From Ptiloglossa arizonensis (Eukaryota; Arthropoda; Insecta; Hymenoptera; Colletidae), in the NCBI RefSeq assembly GCF_051014685.1, contig NW_027478420.1, forward strand, positions 1-64,000: 64,000 nucleotides of DNA, given 5' to 3'. Shown here piece by piece: positions 11,951-26,326 of this stretch. The notes under the pieces were generated by a model. The model was not told where the DNA came from, ran no database searches, and saw only the letters and a program-made list of their open reading frames with translations. Position numbers and translations under genes: made by a program. Within the stretch, counting starts at the first letter, position 1; each line of letters opens with the position of its first letter.

Positions 11951-14780
11951 CGCAGCAGGAATTTCTGGGTTTGGTCTATCCGTTCGCGAGATATGGGACT
12001 TTGAAGCTGAGAAATAGTTAAGAAGACAACAAATTTTTCGCAATTCTGCTGCTCCAAACGCTTAACCAAAATGGCCTAGGGGAAAAATACACATACTGAT
12101 TGAGTCGGGCGAGTTTCTACTCTCAGACGCAGCAGAAATTTTTGGGTTAGGTCAATCTGTTCGCGAGATATGGGAGTTTGAAGCCAAGAAATGGTTGAGA
12201 AGGCAACAAATTTTTCGCACTTCTGCTGCTCCGGTCGCTTACCAGAATGGCCTAGGGGGAAAATACACATGCCGTTGTAATCGGGCGAGTTTCTACTTTC
12301 AGATGCAATAGGAATTTTTGGGTTAAGTCAATCCGTTCGCGAGATATGGGAGTTTGAAGCTAAGAAATGATTGAGGAGGCAACAAATTTTTCGCACTTCT
12401 GCTGCTCCAGTCGCTTACCAGAATGGCCTAGGGGGAAAATACACATACCGTTGTAATCGGGCGAGTTTCTACTTTCAGATGCAATAGGAATTTTTGGGTT
12501 AGGTCAATCCGTTCGCCAGATATGGGAGTTTGAAGCTAAGAAATGGTTGAGAAGACATCAAATTTTTCGCACTTCTGCTGCTCCAAACGCTAAACCAGAA
12601 TGGCCTAGGGAAAAAATACACATACCGTTGTAATCGGGCGAGTTTCTACCTTCAGATGCAATTGGAATTTTTGGGTTAGGTCAATCCGTTCGCGAGATAT
12701 GGGTGTCTGAAGCTAAGAAATGGTTTACAAGACAACAAATTTTTTGCACTTCTGCTGCTCCAGTCGCTTAACCAGAATGGCCTATGGGAAAAATACACAT
12801 ACCGTTGTAATCGGGCGAGTTTCTACTTTCAGATGCAATACGAATTTTTGGGTTATGTCAATCCGTTCGCGACATATGGGAGTTTGAAGCTAAGAAATGG
12901 TTGAGAAGACAACAAATTTTTCGCACTTCTGCTGCTCCAAACGCTTAACCAGAATGGCCTAGGGAAAAAATACACATACCGTTGTAACCGGACGAGTTTC
13001 TATTTTCAGACGCAATAGCAATTTTTGGGTTAGGTCAATCCGTTCGCGACATATGGGAGTTTGAAGCTAAGAAATGGTTGAGAAGACAACAAATTTTTCG
13101 CACTTCTGCTGCTCCAAACGCTTAACCAGAATGGCCTAGGGAAAAAATACACATACCGTTGTAACCGGACGAGTTTCTATTTTCAGACGCAATAGCAATT
13201 TTTGGGTTAGGTCAATCCGTTCGCGAGATATGGGAGTTTGAAGCTAAGAAATGGTTGAGAAGGTAACAAATTTTTCGCACTTCTGCTGCTCCAATCGCTT
13301 AACCAGAATGGCCTAGGGAAAAAATACACATACCGTTGTAATCGGGCGAGTTTCTACTTTCAGATGCAATAAGAATATTTGGGTTCGGTCAATCCGTTCG
13401 CGAGATATGGGAGTTTGAAGCTAAGAAATTGTAGAGAAGACAACAAATTTTTCGCACTTCTGCTGCTCCAAACGCTTAACCAGAATGGCCTAGGGGAAAA
13501 ATACACATACCGTTGTAATCGGGCGAGTTTCTACCTTCAGATGCAATAGGAATTTTTGGGTTAGGTCAATCCGTTCGCCAGATATGGGAGTTTGAAGCTA
13601 AGAAATGGTTGAGAAGACAACAAATTTTTCGCACTTCCGCTGCTCCAACCGCTTAACCAGAATGGCCTAGGGAAAAAATACACATACCGTTGTAACCGGA
13701 CGAGTTTCTATTTTCAGACGCAATAGCAATTTGTGGGTTAGGTCAATCCGTTCGCGAGATATGGGAGTTTGAAGCTAAGAAATGGTTGAGAAGGTAACAA
13801 ATTTTTCGCACTTCTGCTGCTCCAATCGCTTAACCAGAATGGCCTAGGGAAAAAATACACATACCGTTGTAATCGGGCGAGTTTCTACTTTCAGATGCAA
13901 TAGGAATTTTTGGGTTAGGTCAATCCGTTCGCGAGATATGGGAGTTTGAAGCTAAGAAATGATTGAGAAGGCAACAAATTTTTCGCAATTCTGTTGCTCC
14001 AAACGCTTAACCGGAATGGCCAAGGGAAAAAATACACATGCCGTTGTAATCGAGAGAGCTTCTACTTTCAGACGCAGCAGGAATTTCTGTGTTTGGTCAA
14101 TCCGTTCGCGAGATATGGGACTTTGAAGCTACGAAATGGTTGACAAGACAACAAATTTTTTACACTTCTGCTGCTCCAGTCGTTTAACCAGAATGGCCTA
14201 TGGGAAAAATACACATACCGTTGTAATCGGGCGAGTTTGTACTTTCAGATGCAATAGGAATTTTTGGGTTAGGTCAATCCGTTCGCGACATATGGGAGTT
14301 TGAAGCTAAGAAATGGTTGAGAAGACAACAAATTTTTCGTACTTCTGCTGCTCCGAACGCTTAACCAGAATAGCCTAGGGAAAAAATACACATACCGTTG
14401 TAACCGGACGAGTTTCTACTTTCAGACGCAGCAGGAATTTCGGTGTTTGGTCAATCCGTTCGCGAGATATGGGACTTTGAAGCTAAGAAATGGTTTACAA
14501 GACAACAAACTTTTTGCACTTCTGCTGCTCCAGTCGCTTAACCAGAATGGCCTATGGGAAAAATACACATACCGTTGTAATCGGGCGAGTTTCTACTTTC
14601 AGATGCAATACGAATTTTTGGGTTAGGTCAATCCGTTCGCGAGATATGGGAGTTTGAAGCTAAGAAATGGTTGAGAAGACAACAAATTTTTCGCACTTCT
14701 GCTGCTCCAAACGCTTAACCAGAATGGCCTAGGGAAAAAATACACATACCGCTGTAATCGGGCGAGTTTCTACTTTCAGA
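11951..14780 (+). repeat. HOR unit opened by marker pair (2,830 bp)
   Basis: This unit parallels the one at 8945, first at an offset of 3,006 bp and then at 2,829-2,830 bp. The change is the loss of one whole monomer near 12300: the copy with CAATCCTTTCGCG and ACCGGAATTGCC, present near 9330-9420, is absent. Further right the two stay in register, with GAATATTTGGG at 10543 and 13373. A monomer carrying TTTTGGCTTAGG near 10375 has been replaced here by a duplicated neighbour near 13040-13220. The unit ends where the marker pair appears again at 14781. Confidence 0.82.
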
Positions 14781-17700
14781 CGCAGCAGGAATTTCTGGGT
14801 TTGGTCTATCCGTTCGCGAGATATGGGACTTTGAAGCTGAGAAATAGTTAAGAAGACAACAAATTTTTCGCAATTCTGCTGCTCCAAACGCTTAACCAGA
14901 ATGGCCTAGGGGAAAAATACACATACTGATTGAGTCGGGCGAGTTTCTACTCTCAGACGCAGCAGAAATTTTTGGGTTAGGTCAATCTGTTCGCGAGATA
15001 TGGGAGTTTGAAGCCAAGAAATGGTTGAGAAGGCAACAAATTTTTCGCACTTCTGCTGCTCCAAACGCTTAACCAGAATGGCCTAGGGGGAAAACACACA
15101 TACCGTTGTAATCGGGCTAGTTTCTACCTTCAGATGCAATTGGAATTTTTGGGTTAGGTCAATCCGTTCGCGAGATATGGGTGTCTGAAGCTAAGAAATG
15201 GTTTACAAGACAACAAATTTTTTGCACTTCTGCTGCTCCAGTCGCTTAACCAGAATGGCCTATGGGAAAAATACACATACCGTTGTAATCGGGCGAGTTT
15301 CTACTTTCAGATGCAATACGAATTTTTGGGTTAGGTCAATCCGTTCGCGACATATGGGAGTTTGAAGCTAAGAAATGGTTGAGAAGACAAAAAATTTTTC
15401 GCACTTCTGCTGCTCCAAACGCTTAACCAGAATGGCCTACGGAAAAAATACACATACCGTTGTAACCGGACGAGTTTCTATTTTCAGACGCAATAGCAAT
15501 TTTTGGGTTAGGTCAATCCGTTCGCGAGATATGGGAGTTTGAAGCTAAGAAATGGTTGAGAAGGTAACAAATTTTTCGCACTTCTGCTGCTCCAATCGCT
15601 TAACCAGAATGGCCTAGGGAAAAAATACACATACCGTTGTAATCGGGCGAGTCTCTACTTTCAGATGCAATAGGAATTTTTGGCTTAGGTCAATCCGTTC
15701 GCGAGATATGGGAGTTTGAAGCTAAGAAATGGTGAGAAGGTAACAAATTTTTTGCACTTCTGCTGCTCCAATCGCTTAACCAGAATGGCCTACGGAAAAA
15801 ATACACATACCGTTGTAATCGGGCGAGTTTCTACTTTCAGATGCAATAGGAATATTTGGGTTCGGTCAATCCGTTCGCGAGATATGGGAGTTTGAAGCTA
15901 AGAAATTGTAGAGAAGACAACAAATTTTTCGCACTTCTGCTGCTCCAAACGCTTAACCAGAATGGCCTAGGGGAAAAATACACATACCGTTGTAATCGGG
16001 CGAGTTTCTACCTTCAGATGCAATAGGAATTTTTGGGTTAGGTCAATCCGTTCGCCAGATATGGGAGTTTGAAGCTAAGACATGGTTGAGAAGACAACAA
16101 ATTTTTCGCACTTCCGCTGCTCCAACCGCTTAACCAGAATGGCCTAGGGAAAAAATACACATACCGTTGTAACCGGACGAGTTTCTATTTTCAGACGCAA
16201 TAGCAATTTGTGGGTTAGGTCAATCCGTTCGCGAGATATGGGAGTTTGAAGCTAAGAAATGGTTGAGAAGGTAACAAATTTTTCGCACTTCTGCTGCTCC
16301 AATCGCTTAACCAGAATGGCCTAGGGAAAAAATACACATACCGTTGTAATCGGGCGAGTTTCTACTTTCAGATGCAATAGGAATTTTTGGGTTAGGTCAA
16401 TCCGTTCGCGAGATATGGGAGTTTGAAGCTAAGAAATGATTGAGAAGGCAACAAATTTTTCGCAATTCTGTTGCTCCAAACGCTTAACCGGAATGGCCAA
16501 GGGAAAAAATACACATGCCGTTGTAATCGAGAGAGTTTCTACTTTCAGACGCAGCAGGAATTTCTGTGTTTGGTCAAACCGTTCGCGAGATATGGGACTT
16601 TGAAGCTACGAAATGGTTGACACGACAACAAATTTTTTACACTTCTCCTGCTCCAGTCGTTTAACCAGAATGGCCTATGGGAAAAATACACATACCGTTG
16701 TCATCGGGCGAGTTTGTACTTTCAGATGCAATAGGAATTTTTGGGTTAGGTCAATCCGTTCGCGACATATGGGAGTTTGAAGCTAAGAAATGGTTGAGAA
16801 GACAACAAATTTTTCGCACTTCTGCTGCTCCAAACGCTTAACCAGAATGGCCTAGGGGAAAAATACACATACCGTTGTAATCGGGCGAGTTTCTACCTTC
16901 AGATGCAATAGGAATTTTTGGGTAAGGTCAATCCGTTCGCCAGATATGGGAGTTTGAAGCTAAGAAATGGTTGAGAAGACAACAAATTTTTCGCACTTCT
17001 GCTGCTCCAACCGCTTAACCAGAATGGCCTAGGGAAAAAATACACATACCGTTGTAACAGGACGAGTTTCTATTTTCAGACGCAATAGCAATTTGTGGGT
17101 TAGGTCAATCCGTTCGCGAGATATGGGAGTTTGAAGCTAAGAAATGGTTGAGAAGACAACAAATTTTTCGTACTTCTGCTGCTCCGAACGCTTAACCAGA
17201 ATAGCCTAGGGAAAAAATACACATACCGTTGTAACCGGACGAGTTTCTACTTTCAGACGCAGCAGGAATTTCTGTGTTTGGTCAATCCGTTCGCGAGATA
17301 TGGGACTTTGAAGCTAAGAAATGGTTTACAAGACAACAAACTCTTTGCACTTCTGCTGCTCCAGTCGCTTAACCAGAATGGCCTATGGGAAAAATACACA
17401 TACCGTTGTAATCGGGCGAGTTTCTACTTTCAGATGCAATACGAATTTTTGGGTTAGGTCAATCCGTTCGCGACATATGGGAGTTTGAAGCTAAGAAATG
17501 GTTGAGAAGACAACAAATTTTTCGCACTTCTGCTGCTCCAAACGCTTAACCAGAATGGCCTAGGGAAAAAATACACATACCGTTGTAATCGGGCGAGTTT
17601 CTACTTTCGGATGCAATAGGAATTTTAGGGTTAGGTCAGTCTGTTCGCGAGATATGGGAGTTTGAAGCTAAGAAATGGTTGGAATGACATCAAATTTTTC

Positions 17701-17990
17701 GCAATTCTGCTGCTCCAAACGCTTAACCAGAATGGCCTAGGGGAAACATACACATACCGTTGTATTCGGGCGAGTTTCTACCTTCAGATGCAATAGGAAT
17801 TTTTGGGTTAGGTCAATCCGTTCGCCAGATATGGGAGTTTGAAGCTAAGAAATGGTTGAGAAGACAACAAATTTTTCGCACTTCTGCTGCTCCAACCGCT
17901 TAACCAGAATAGCCTAGGGAAAAAATACACATACCGTTGTAACCGGACGAGTTTCTATTTTCAGACGCAATAGCAATTTGTGGGGTAGGT
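12858..17990 (+). repeat. 29-monomer duplicated block (5,132 bp), copy 1
   Basis: The left 2.2 kb recurs at an offset of 5,132 bp, which is 29 monomers minus 1 bp. Shared rare variants include AATAAGAATATTT at 13369 and 18501, GAGAGAGCTTCT at 14053 and 19185, and ATACCGCTGTAATC near 14748 and 19880. The block boundary lies near 17990, where a monomer that starts as the GCAATTTGTGGGG type changes to one with GCGACATATGGG. The right part of this block (from about 15063) has its own copy farther away at 21961. Confidence 0.85.
15063..17990 (+). repeat. Segment duplicated at 6,898 bp spacing, copy 1
   Basis: This segment recurs at 21961-24890 with a constant offset of 6,898 bp, 39 monomers minus 5 bp. 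Matching rare variants are GACAAAAAATTTTTCGC near 15386, AAGACATGGTTG near 16076, GTCAAACCG near 16571, GGTAAGGTC near 16921, CTTTCGGATGC near 17605 and GGAATGACATC at 17681. Its copies are interleaved with those of the 5,132-bp and 9,551-bp duplications, so several exchange events of different size must have occurred in sequence. Confidence 0.87.
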
Positions 17991-20195
17991 CAATCCGTTC
18001 GCGACATATGGGAGTTTGAAGCTAAGAAATGGTTGAGAAGACAACAAATTTTTCGCACTTCTGCTGCTCCAAACGCTTAACCAGAATGGCCTAGGGAAAA
18101 AATACACATACCGTTGTAACCGGACGAGTTTCTATTTTCAGACGCAATAGCAATTTTTGGGTTAGGTCAATCCGTTCGCGACATATGGGAGTTTGAAGCT
18201 AAGAAATGGTTGAGAAGACAACAAATTTTTCGCACTTCTGCTGCTCCAAACGCTTAACCAGAATGGCCTAGGGAAAAAATACACATACCGTTGTAACCGG
18301 ACGAGTTTCTATTTTCAGACGCAATAGCAATTTTTGGGTTAGGTCAATCCGTTCGCGAGATATGGGAGTTTGAAGCTAAGAAATGGTTGAGAAGGTAACA
18401 AATTTTTCGCACTTCTGCTGCTCCAATCGCTTAACCAGAATGGCCTAGGGAAAAAATACACATACCGTTGTAATCGGGCGAGTTTCTACTTTCAGATGCA
18501 ATAAGAATATTTGGGTTCGGTCAATCCGTTCGCGAGATATGGGAGTTTGAAGCTAAGAAATTGTAGAGAAGACAACAAATTTTTCGCACTTCTGCTGCTC
18601 CAAACGCTTAACCAGAATGGCCTAGGGGAAAAATACACATACCGTTGTAATCGGGCGAGTTTCTACCTTCAGATGCAATAGGAATTTTTGGGTTAGGTCA
18701 ATCCGTTCGCCAGATATGGGAGTTTGAAGCTAAGAAATGGTTGAGAAGACAACAAATTTTTCGCACTTCCGCTGCTCCAACCGCTTAACCAGAATGGCCT
18801 AGGGAAAAAATACACATACCGTTGTAACCGGACGAGTTTCTATTTTCAGACGCAATAGCAATTTGTGGGTTAGGTCAATCCGTTCGCGAGATATGGGAGT
18901 TTGAAGCTAAGAAATGGTTGAGAAGGTAACAAATTTTTCGCACTTCTGCTGCTCCAATCGCTTAACCAGAATGGCCTAGGGAAAAAATACACATACCGTT
19001 GTAATCGGGCGAGTTTCTACTTTCAGATGCAATAGGAATTTTTGGGTTAGGTCAATCCGTTCGCGAGATATGGGAGTTTGAAGCTAAGAAATGATTGAGA
19101 AGGCAACAAATTTTTCGCAATTCTGTTGCTCCAAACGCTTAACCGGAATGGCCAAGGGAAAAAATACACATGCCGTTGTAATCGAGAGAGCTTCTACTTT
19201 CAGACGCAGCAGGAATTTCTGTGTTTGGTCAATCCGTTCGCGAGATATGGGACTTTGAAGCTACGAAATGGTTGACAAGACAACAAATTTTTTACACTTC
19301 TGCTGCTCCAGTCGTTTAACCAGAATGGCCTATGGGAAAAATACACATACCGTTGTAATCGGGCGAGTTTGTACTTTCAGATGCAATAGGAATTTTTGGG
19401 TTAGGTCAATCCGTTCGCGACATATGGGAGTTTGAAGCTAAGAAATGGTTGAGAAGACAACAAATTTTTCGTACTTCTGCTGCTCCGAACGCTTAACCAG
19501 AATAGCCTAGGGAAAAAATACACATACCGTTGTAACCGGACGAGTTTCTACTTTCAGACGCAGCAGGAATTTCGGTGTTTGGTCAATCCGTTCGCGAGAT
19601 ATGGGACTTTGAAGCTAAGAAATGGTTTACAAGACAACAAACTTTTTGCACTTCTGCTGCTCCAGTCGCTTAACCAGAATGGCCTATGGGAAAAATACAC
19701 ATACCGTTGTAATCGGGCGAGTTTCTACTTTCAGATGCAATACGAATTTTTGGGTTAGGTCAATCCGTTCGCGAGATATGGGAGTTTGAAGCTAAGAAAT
19801 GGTTGAGAAGACAACAAATTTTTCGCACTTCTGCTGCTCCAAACGCTTAACCAGAATGGCCTAGGGAAAAAATACACATACCGCTGTAATCGGGCGAGTT
19901 TCTACTTTCAGACGCAGCAGGAATTTCTGGGTTTGGTCTATCCGTTCGCGAGATATGGGACTTTGAAGCTGAGAAATAGTTAAGAAGACAACAAATTTTT
20001 CGCAATTCTGCTGCTCCAAACGCTTAACCAGAATGGCCTAGGGGAAAAATACACATACTGATTGAGTCGGGCGAGTTTCTACTCTCAGACGCAGCAGAAA
20101 TTTTTGGGTTAGGTCAATCTGTTCGCGAGATATGGGAGTTTGAAGCCAAGAAATGGTTGAGAAGGCAACAAATTTTTCGCACTTCTGCTGCTCCA
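17990..20195 (+). repeat. Partial second copy of the 29-monomer block
   Basis: This segment repeats 12858-15063 at a constant offset of 5,132 bp, including the marker pair (14781 and 19913). The match ends near 20195. Here the sequence continues with CCAGTCGCTTACCAGAATGG, whereas the first copy continues with CCAAACGCTTAACC and then a GGGCTAG variant. The break lies inside a monomer, so a second exchange joined different monomer types there. Confidence 0.83.
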
Positions 20196-21960
20196 GTCGC
20201 TTACCAGAATGGCCTAGGGGGAAAATACACATACCGTTGTAATCGGGCGAGTTTCTACTTTCAGATGCAATAGGAATTTTTGGGTTCGGTCAATCCTTTC
20301 GCGAGATATGGGAGTTTGAAGCTAAGAAATGATTGAGAAGGCAACAAATTTTTCGCACTTCTGTTGCTCCAAACGCTTAACCGGAATTGCCTAGGGAAAA
20401 AATACACATACCGTTGTAATCGGGCGAGTTTCTACTTTCAGATGCAATAGGAATTTTTGGGTTAAGTCAATCCGTTCGCGAGATATGGGAGTTTGAAGCT
20501 AAGAAATGATTGAGGAGGCAACAAATTTTTCGCACTTCTGCTGCTCCAGTCGCTTACCAGAATGGCCTAGGGGGAAAATACACATACCGTTGTAATCGGG
20601 CGAGTTTCTACTTTCAGATGCAATAGCAATTTTTGGGTTAGGTCAATCCGTTCGCGACATATGGGAGTTTGAAGCTAAGAAATGGTTGAGAAGACATCAA
20701 ATTTTTCGCACTTCTGCTGCTCCAAACGCTTAACCAGAATGGCCTAGGGAAAAAATACACATACCGTTGTAATCGGGCGAGTTTCTACTTTCAGACGCAG
20801 CAGGAATTTCTGGGTTTGGTCTATCCGTTCGCGAGATATGGGACTTTGAATCTGAGAAATAGTTAAGAAGACAACAAATTTTTCGCAATTCTGCTGCTCC
20901 AAACGCTTAACCAGAATGGCCTAGGGGAAAAATACACATACTGATTGAGTCGGGCGAGTTTCTAATCTCAGACGCAGCAGAAATTTTTGGGTTAGGTCAA
21001 TCTGTTCGCGAGATATGGGAGATTGAAGCCAAGAAATGGTTGAGAAGGCAACAAATTTTTCGCACTTCTGCTGCTCCAGTCGCTTACCAGAATGGCCTAG
21101 GGGGAAAATACACATACCGTTGTAATCGGGCGAGTTTCTACTTTCAGATGCAATAGCAATTTTTGGGTTCGGTAAATCCGTTCGCGAGATATGGGAGTTT
21201 GAAGCTAAGAAATGATTGAAAAGGCAACAAATTTTTCGCAATTCTGTTGCTCCAAACGCTTAACCAGAATGGCCTAGGGAAAAAATACACATACCGTTGT
21301 AATCGAGCGGGATTGTACTTTCAGACGCATCAGGAATTTCTGTGTTTGGTCAATCCGTTCGCGAGATATGGGACTTTGAAGCTAAGAAACGGTTGACAAG
21401 ACAGCAAATTCTTTGCACTTCTGCTGCTCCAGTCGCTTACCAGAATGGTCTAGGGGGAAAATACACATACCGTTGTAATCGGGCGAGTTTCTACCTTCAG
21501 ATGCAATTGGAATTTTTGGGTTAGGTCAATCCGTTCGCGAGATATGGGTGTCTGAAGCTAAGAAATGGTTTACAAGACAACAAATTTTTTGCACTTCTGC
21601 TGCTCCAGTCGCTTAACCAGAATGGCCTATGGGAAAAATACACATACCGTTGTAATCGGGCGAGTTTCTACTTTCAGATGCAATACGAATTTTTGGGTTA
21701 TGTCAATCCGTTCGCGACATATGGGAGTTTGAAGCTAAGAAATGGTTGAGAAGACAACAAATTTTTCGCACTTCTGCTGCTCCAAACGCTTAACCAGAAT
21801 GGCCTAGGGAAAAAATACACATACCGTTGTAATCGGGCGAGTTTCTACTTTCAGATGCAATAGGAATTTTAGGGTTATGTCAGTCTGTTCGCGTGATATG
21901 GGAGTTTGAAGCTAAGAAATGGTTGGAAAGACATCAAATTTTTCGCAATTCTGCTGCTCC

Positions 21961-24890
21961 AAACGCTTAACCAGAATGGCCTAGGGGGAAAACACACATA
22001 CCGTTGTAATCGGGCTAGTTTCTACCTTCAGATGCAATTGGAATTTTTGGGTTAGGTCAATCCGTTCGCGAGATATGGGTGTCTGAAGCTAAGAAATGGT
22101 TTACAAGACAACAAATTTTTTGCACTTCTGCTGCTCCAGTCGCTTAACCAGAATGGCCTATGGGAAAAATACACATACCGTTGTAATCGGGCGAGTTTCT
22201 ACTTTCAGATGCAATACGAATTTTTGGGTTAGGTCAATCCGTTCGCGACATATGGGAGTTTGAAGCTAAGAAATGGTTGAGAAGACAAAAAATTTTTCGC
22301 ACTTCTGCTGCTCCAAACGCTTAACCAGAATGGCCTACGGAAAAAATACACATACCGTTGTAACCGGACGAGTTTCTATTTTCAGACGCAATAGCAATTT
22401 TTGGGTTAGGTCAATCCGTTCGCGAGATATGGGAGTTTGAAGCTAAGAAATGGTTGAGAAGGTAGCAAATTTTTCGCACTTCTGCTGCTCCAATCGCTTA
22501 ACCAGAATGGCCTAGGGAAAAAATACACATACCGTTGTAATCGGGCGAGTCTCTACTTTCAGATGCAATAGGAATTTTTGGCTTAGGTCAATCCGTTCGC
22601 GAGATATGGGAGTTTGAAGCTAAGAAATGGTGAGAAGGTAACAAATTTTTCGCACTTCTGCTGCTCCAATCGCTTAACCAGAATGGCCTAGGGAAAAAAT
22701 ACACATACCGTTGTAATCGGGCGAGTTTCTACTTTCAGATGCAATAGGAATATTTGGGTTCGGTCAATCCGTTCGCGAGATATGGGAGTTTGAAGCTAAG
22801 AAATTGTAGAGAAGACAACAAATTTTTCGCACTTCTGCTGCTCCAAACGCTTAACCAGAATGGCCTAGGGGAAAAATACACATACCGTTGTAATCGGGCG
22901 AGTTTCTACCTTCAGATGCAATAGGAATTTTTGGGTTAGGTCAATCCGTTCGCCAGATATGGGAGTTTGAAGCTAAGACATGGTTGAGAAGACAACAAAT
23001 TTTTCGCACTTCCGCTGCTCCAACCGCTTAACCAGAATGGCCTAGGGAAAAAATACACATACCGTTGTAACCGGACGAGTTTCTATTTTCAGACGCAATA
23101 GCAATTTGTGGGTTAGGTCAATCCGTTCGCGAGATATGGGAGTTTGAAGCTAAGAAATGGTTGAGAAGGTAACAAATTTTTCGCACTTCTGCTGCTCCAA
23201 TCGCTTAACCAGAATGGCCTAGGGAAAAAATACACATACCGTTGTAATCGGGCGAGTTTCTACTTTCAGATGCAATAGGAATTTTTGGGTTAGGTCAATC
23301 CGTTCGCGAGATATGGGAGTTTGAAGCTAAGAAATGATTGAGAAGGCAACAAATTTTTCGCAATTCTGTTGCTCCAAACGCTTAACCGGAATGGCCAAGG
23401 GAAAAAATACACATGCCGTTGTAATCGAGAGAGTTTCTACTTTCAGACGCAGCAGGAATTTCTGTGTTTGGTCAAACCGTTCGCGAGATATGGGACTTTG
23501 AAGCTACGAAATGGTTGACAAGACAACAAATTTTTTACACTTCTGCTGCTCCAGTCGTTTAACCAGAATGGCCTATGGGAAAAATACACATACCGTTGTC
23601 ATCGGGCGAGTTTGTACTTTCAGATGCAATAGGAATTTTTGGGTTAGGTCAATCCGTTCGCGACATATGGGAGTTTGAAGCTAAGAAATGGTTGAGAAGA
23701 CAACAAATTTTTCGCGCTTCTGCTGCTCCAAACGCTTAACCAGAATGGCCTAGGGGAAAAATACACATACCGTTGTAATCGGGCGAGTTTCTACCTTCAG
23801 ATGCAATAGGAATTTTTGGGTAAGGTCAATCCGTTCGCCAGATATGGGAGTTTGAAGCTAAGAAATGGTTGAGAAGACAACAAATTTTTCGCACTTCTGC
23901 TGCTCCAACCGCTTAACCAGAATGGCCTAGGGAAAAAATACACATACCGTTGTAACAGGACGAGTTTCTATTTTCAGACGCAATAGCAATTTGTGGGTTA
24001 GGTCAATCCGTTCGCGAGATATGGGAGTTTGAAGCTAAGAAATGGTTGAGAAGACAACAAATTTTTCGTACTTCTGCTGCTCCGAACGCTTAACCAGAAT
24101 AGCCTAGGGAAAAAATACACATACCGTTGTAACCGGACGAGTTTCTACTTTCAGACGCAGCAGGAATTTCTGTGTTTGGTCAATCCGTTCGCGAGATATG
24201 GGACTTTGAAGCTAAGAAATGGTTTACAAGACAACAAACTCTTTGCACTTCTGCTGCTCCAGTCGCTTAACCAGAATGGCCTATGGGAAAAATACACATA
24301 CCGTTGTAATCGGGCGAGTTTCTACTTTCAGATGCAATACGAATTTTTGGGTTAGGTCAATCCGTTCGCGACATATGGGAGTTTGAAGCTAAGAAATGGT
24401 TGAGAAGACAACAAATTTTTCGCACTTCTGCTGCTCCAAACGCTTAACCAGAATGGCCTAGGGAAAAAATACACATACCGTTGTAATCGGGCGAGTTTCT
24501 ACTTTCGGATGCAATAGGAATTTTAGGGTTAGGTCAGTCTGTTCGCGAGATATGGGAGTTTGAAGCTAAGAAATGGTTGGAATGACATCAAATTTTTCGC
24601 AATTCTGCTGCTCCAAACGCTTAACCAGAATGGCCTAGGGGAAACATACACATACCGTTGTATTCGGGCGAGTTTCTACCTTCAGATGCAATAGGAATTT
24701 TTGGGTTAGGTCAATCCGTTCGCCAGATATGGGAGTTTGAAGCTAAGAAATGGTTGAGAAGACAACAAATTTTTCGCACTTCTGCTGCTCCAACCGCTTA
24801 ACCAGAATAGCCTAGGGAAAAAATACACATACCGTTGTAACCGGACGAGTTTCTATTTTCAGACGCAATAGCAATTTGTGGGGTAGGTCA
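21961..24890 (+). repeat. Segment duplicated at 6,898 bp spacing, copy 2
   Basis: This is the partner of 15063-17990. It shares GGGCTAGTTTC near 22014, GACAAAAAATTTTTCGC near 22284, AAGACATGG near 22974, GTCAAACCG near 23469, GGTAAGGTC near 23819 and GGAATGAC at 24579. Private differences are few, such as AAGGTAGCAAAT near 22460 in place of AAGGTAACAAAT. The segment was later copied again as part of the 9,551-bp superunit, so three related versions exist in the window. Confidence 0.86.
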
Positions 24891-26309
24891 ATCCGTTCGC
24901 GAGATATGGGAGTTTGAAGCTAAGAAATGGTTGAGAAGACAACAAATTTTTCGTACTTCTGCTGCTCCGAACGCTTAACCAGAATAGCCTAGGGAAAAAA
25001 TACACATACCGTTGTAACCGGACGAGTTTCTACTTTCAGACGCAGCAGGAATTTCTGTGTTTGGTCAATCCGTTCGCGAGATATGGGACTTTGAAGCTAA
25101 GAAATGGTTTACAAGACAACAAATTTTTTGCACTTCTGCTGCTCCAGTCGCTTAACCAGAATGGCCTATGGGAAAAATACACATACCGTTGTAATCGGGC
25201 GAGTTTCTACTTTCAGATGCAATAAGAATTTTTGGGTTAGGTCAATCCGTTCGCGACATATGGAGTTTGAAGCTAAGAAATGGTTGAGAAGACAACAAAT
25301 TTTTCGCACTTCTGCTGCTCCAAACGCTTAACCAGAATGGCCTAGGGAAAAAATACACATACCGTTGTAATCGGGCGAGTTTCTACTTTCAGATGCAATA
25401 GGAATTTTAGGGTTAGGTCAGTCTGTTCGCGAGATATGGGAGTTTGAAGCTAAGAAATGGTTGGAAAGACAACAAATTTTTCGCACTTCTGCTGCTCCAA
25501 CCGCTTAACCAGAATAGCCTAGGGAAAAAATACACATACCGTTGTAACCGGACGAGTTTCTATTTTCAGACGCAATAGCAATTTGTGGGTTAGGTCAATC
25601 CCTTCGCGAGATATGGGAGTTTGAAGCTAAGAAATGGTTGAGAAGGCATCAAATTTTTCGCACTTCTGCTGCTCCAATCGCTTAACCAGATTGGCCTAGG
25701 GAAAAAATACACATACCGTTGTAATCGGGCGAGTTTCTACTTTCAGACGCAGCAGGAATTTCTGGGTTTGGTCTATCCGTTCGCCAGATATGGGAGTTTG
25801 AAGCTAAGAAATAGTTGAAAAGACAACAAATTTTTCGCATTTCTGCTGCTCCAAACGCTTAACCAGAATGGCCTGTAGGAAAAATACACATACCGTTGTA
25901 ATCGGGCGAGTTTCAACTTTCAGATGCAACAGGAATTTTTGGATTAGGTCAATCCGTTCGCGACATATGGGAGTTTGAAGCTAAGAAATGGTTGAGAAGA
26001 CAACAAATTTTTCGCAATTCAGCTGCTCCAAACGCTTAACCAGAATGGCCTGGGGAAAAAATACACATACCGCTGTAATCGGGCGAGTTTCTACTTTCAG
26101 ACGGAGTAGGAATTTTTGGGTTAGGTCAATCTATTCGCGAGATATGGGAGTTTGAAGCCAAGAAATGGTTGAGAAGGCAACAAATATTTCGCACTTCTGC
26201 TGCTCCAAACGCTTAACCAGAATGGCCTAGGGAAAAAATACACATACCGTTGTAACCGGACGAGTTTCTACTTTCAGACGCAATATGAATTTTTGGGTTA
26301 GGTCAATCC

Positions 26310-26326
26310 GTTCGCGAGATACGGGA
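26310..26326 (+). other. Exact CENP-B-box-like 17-mer (1 of 9)
   Basis: The sequence GTTCGCGAGATACGGGA fits NTTCGNNNNANNCGGGN at all nine fixed positions. The usual monomer has T where this one has the first C of CGGG. This is the leftmost exact copy in the window. It lies in a monomer with GACGCAATATGAA upstream and GAGAACGTAAC downstream. Binding by any protein is not shown. Confidence 0.55.

Noticed and set aside
20921..21241. Minus-strand 106-codon frame, same translation at 30472-30792
   Set aside because: It lies wholly in satellite DNA and is duplicated by the 9,551-bp superunit. Conservation reflects recent copying, not coding constraint.
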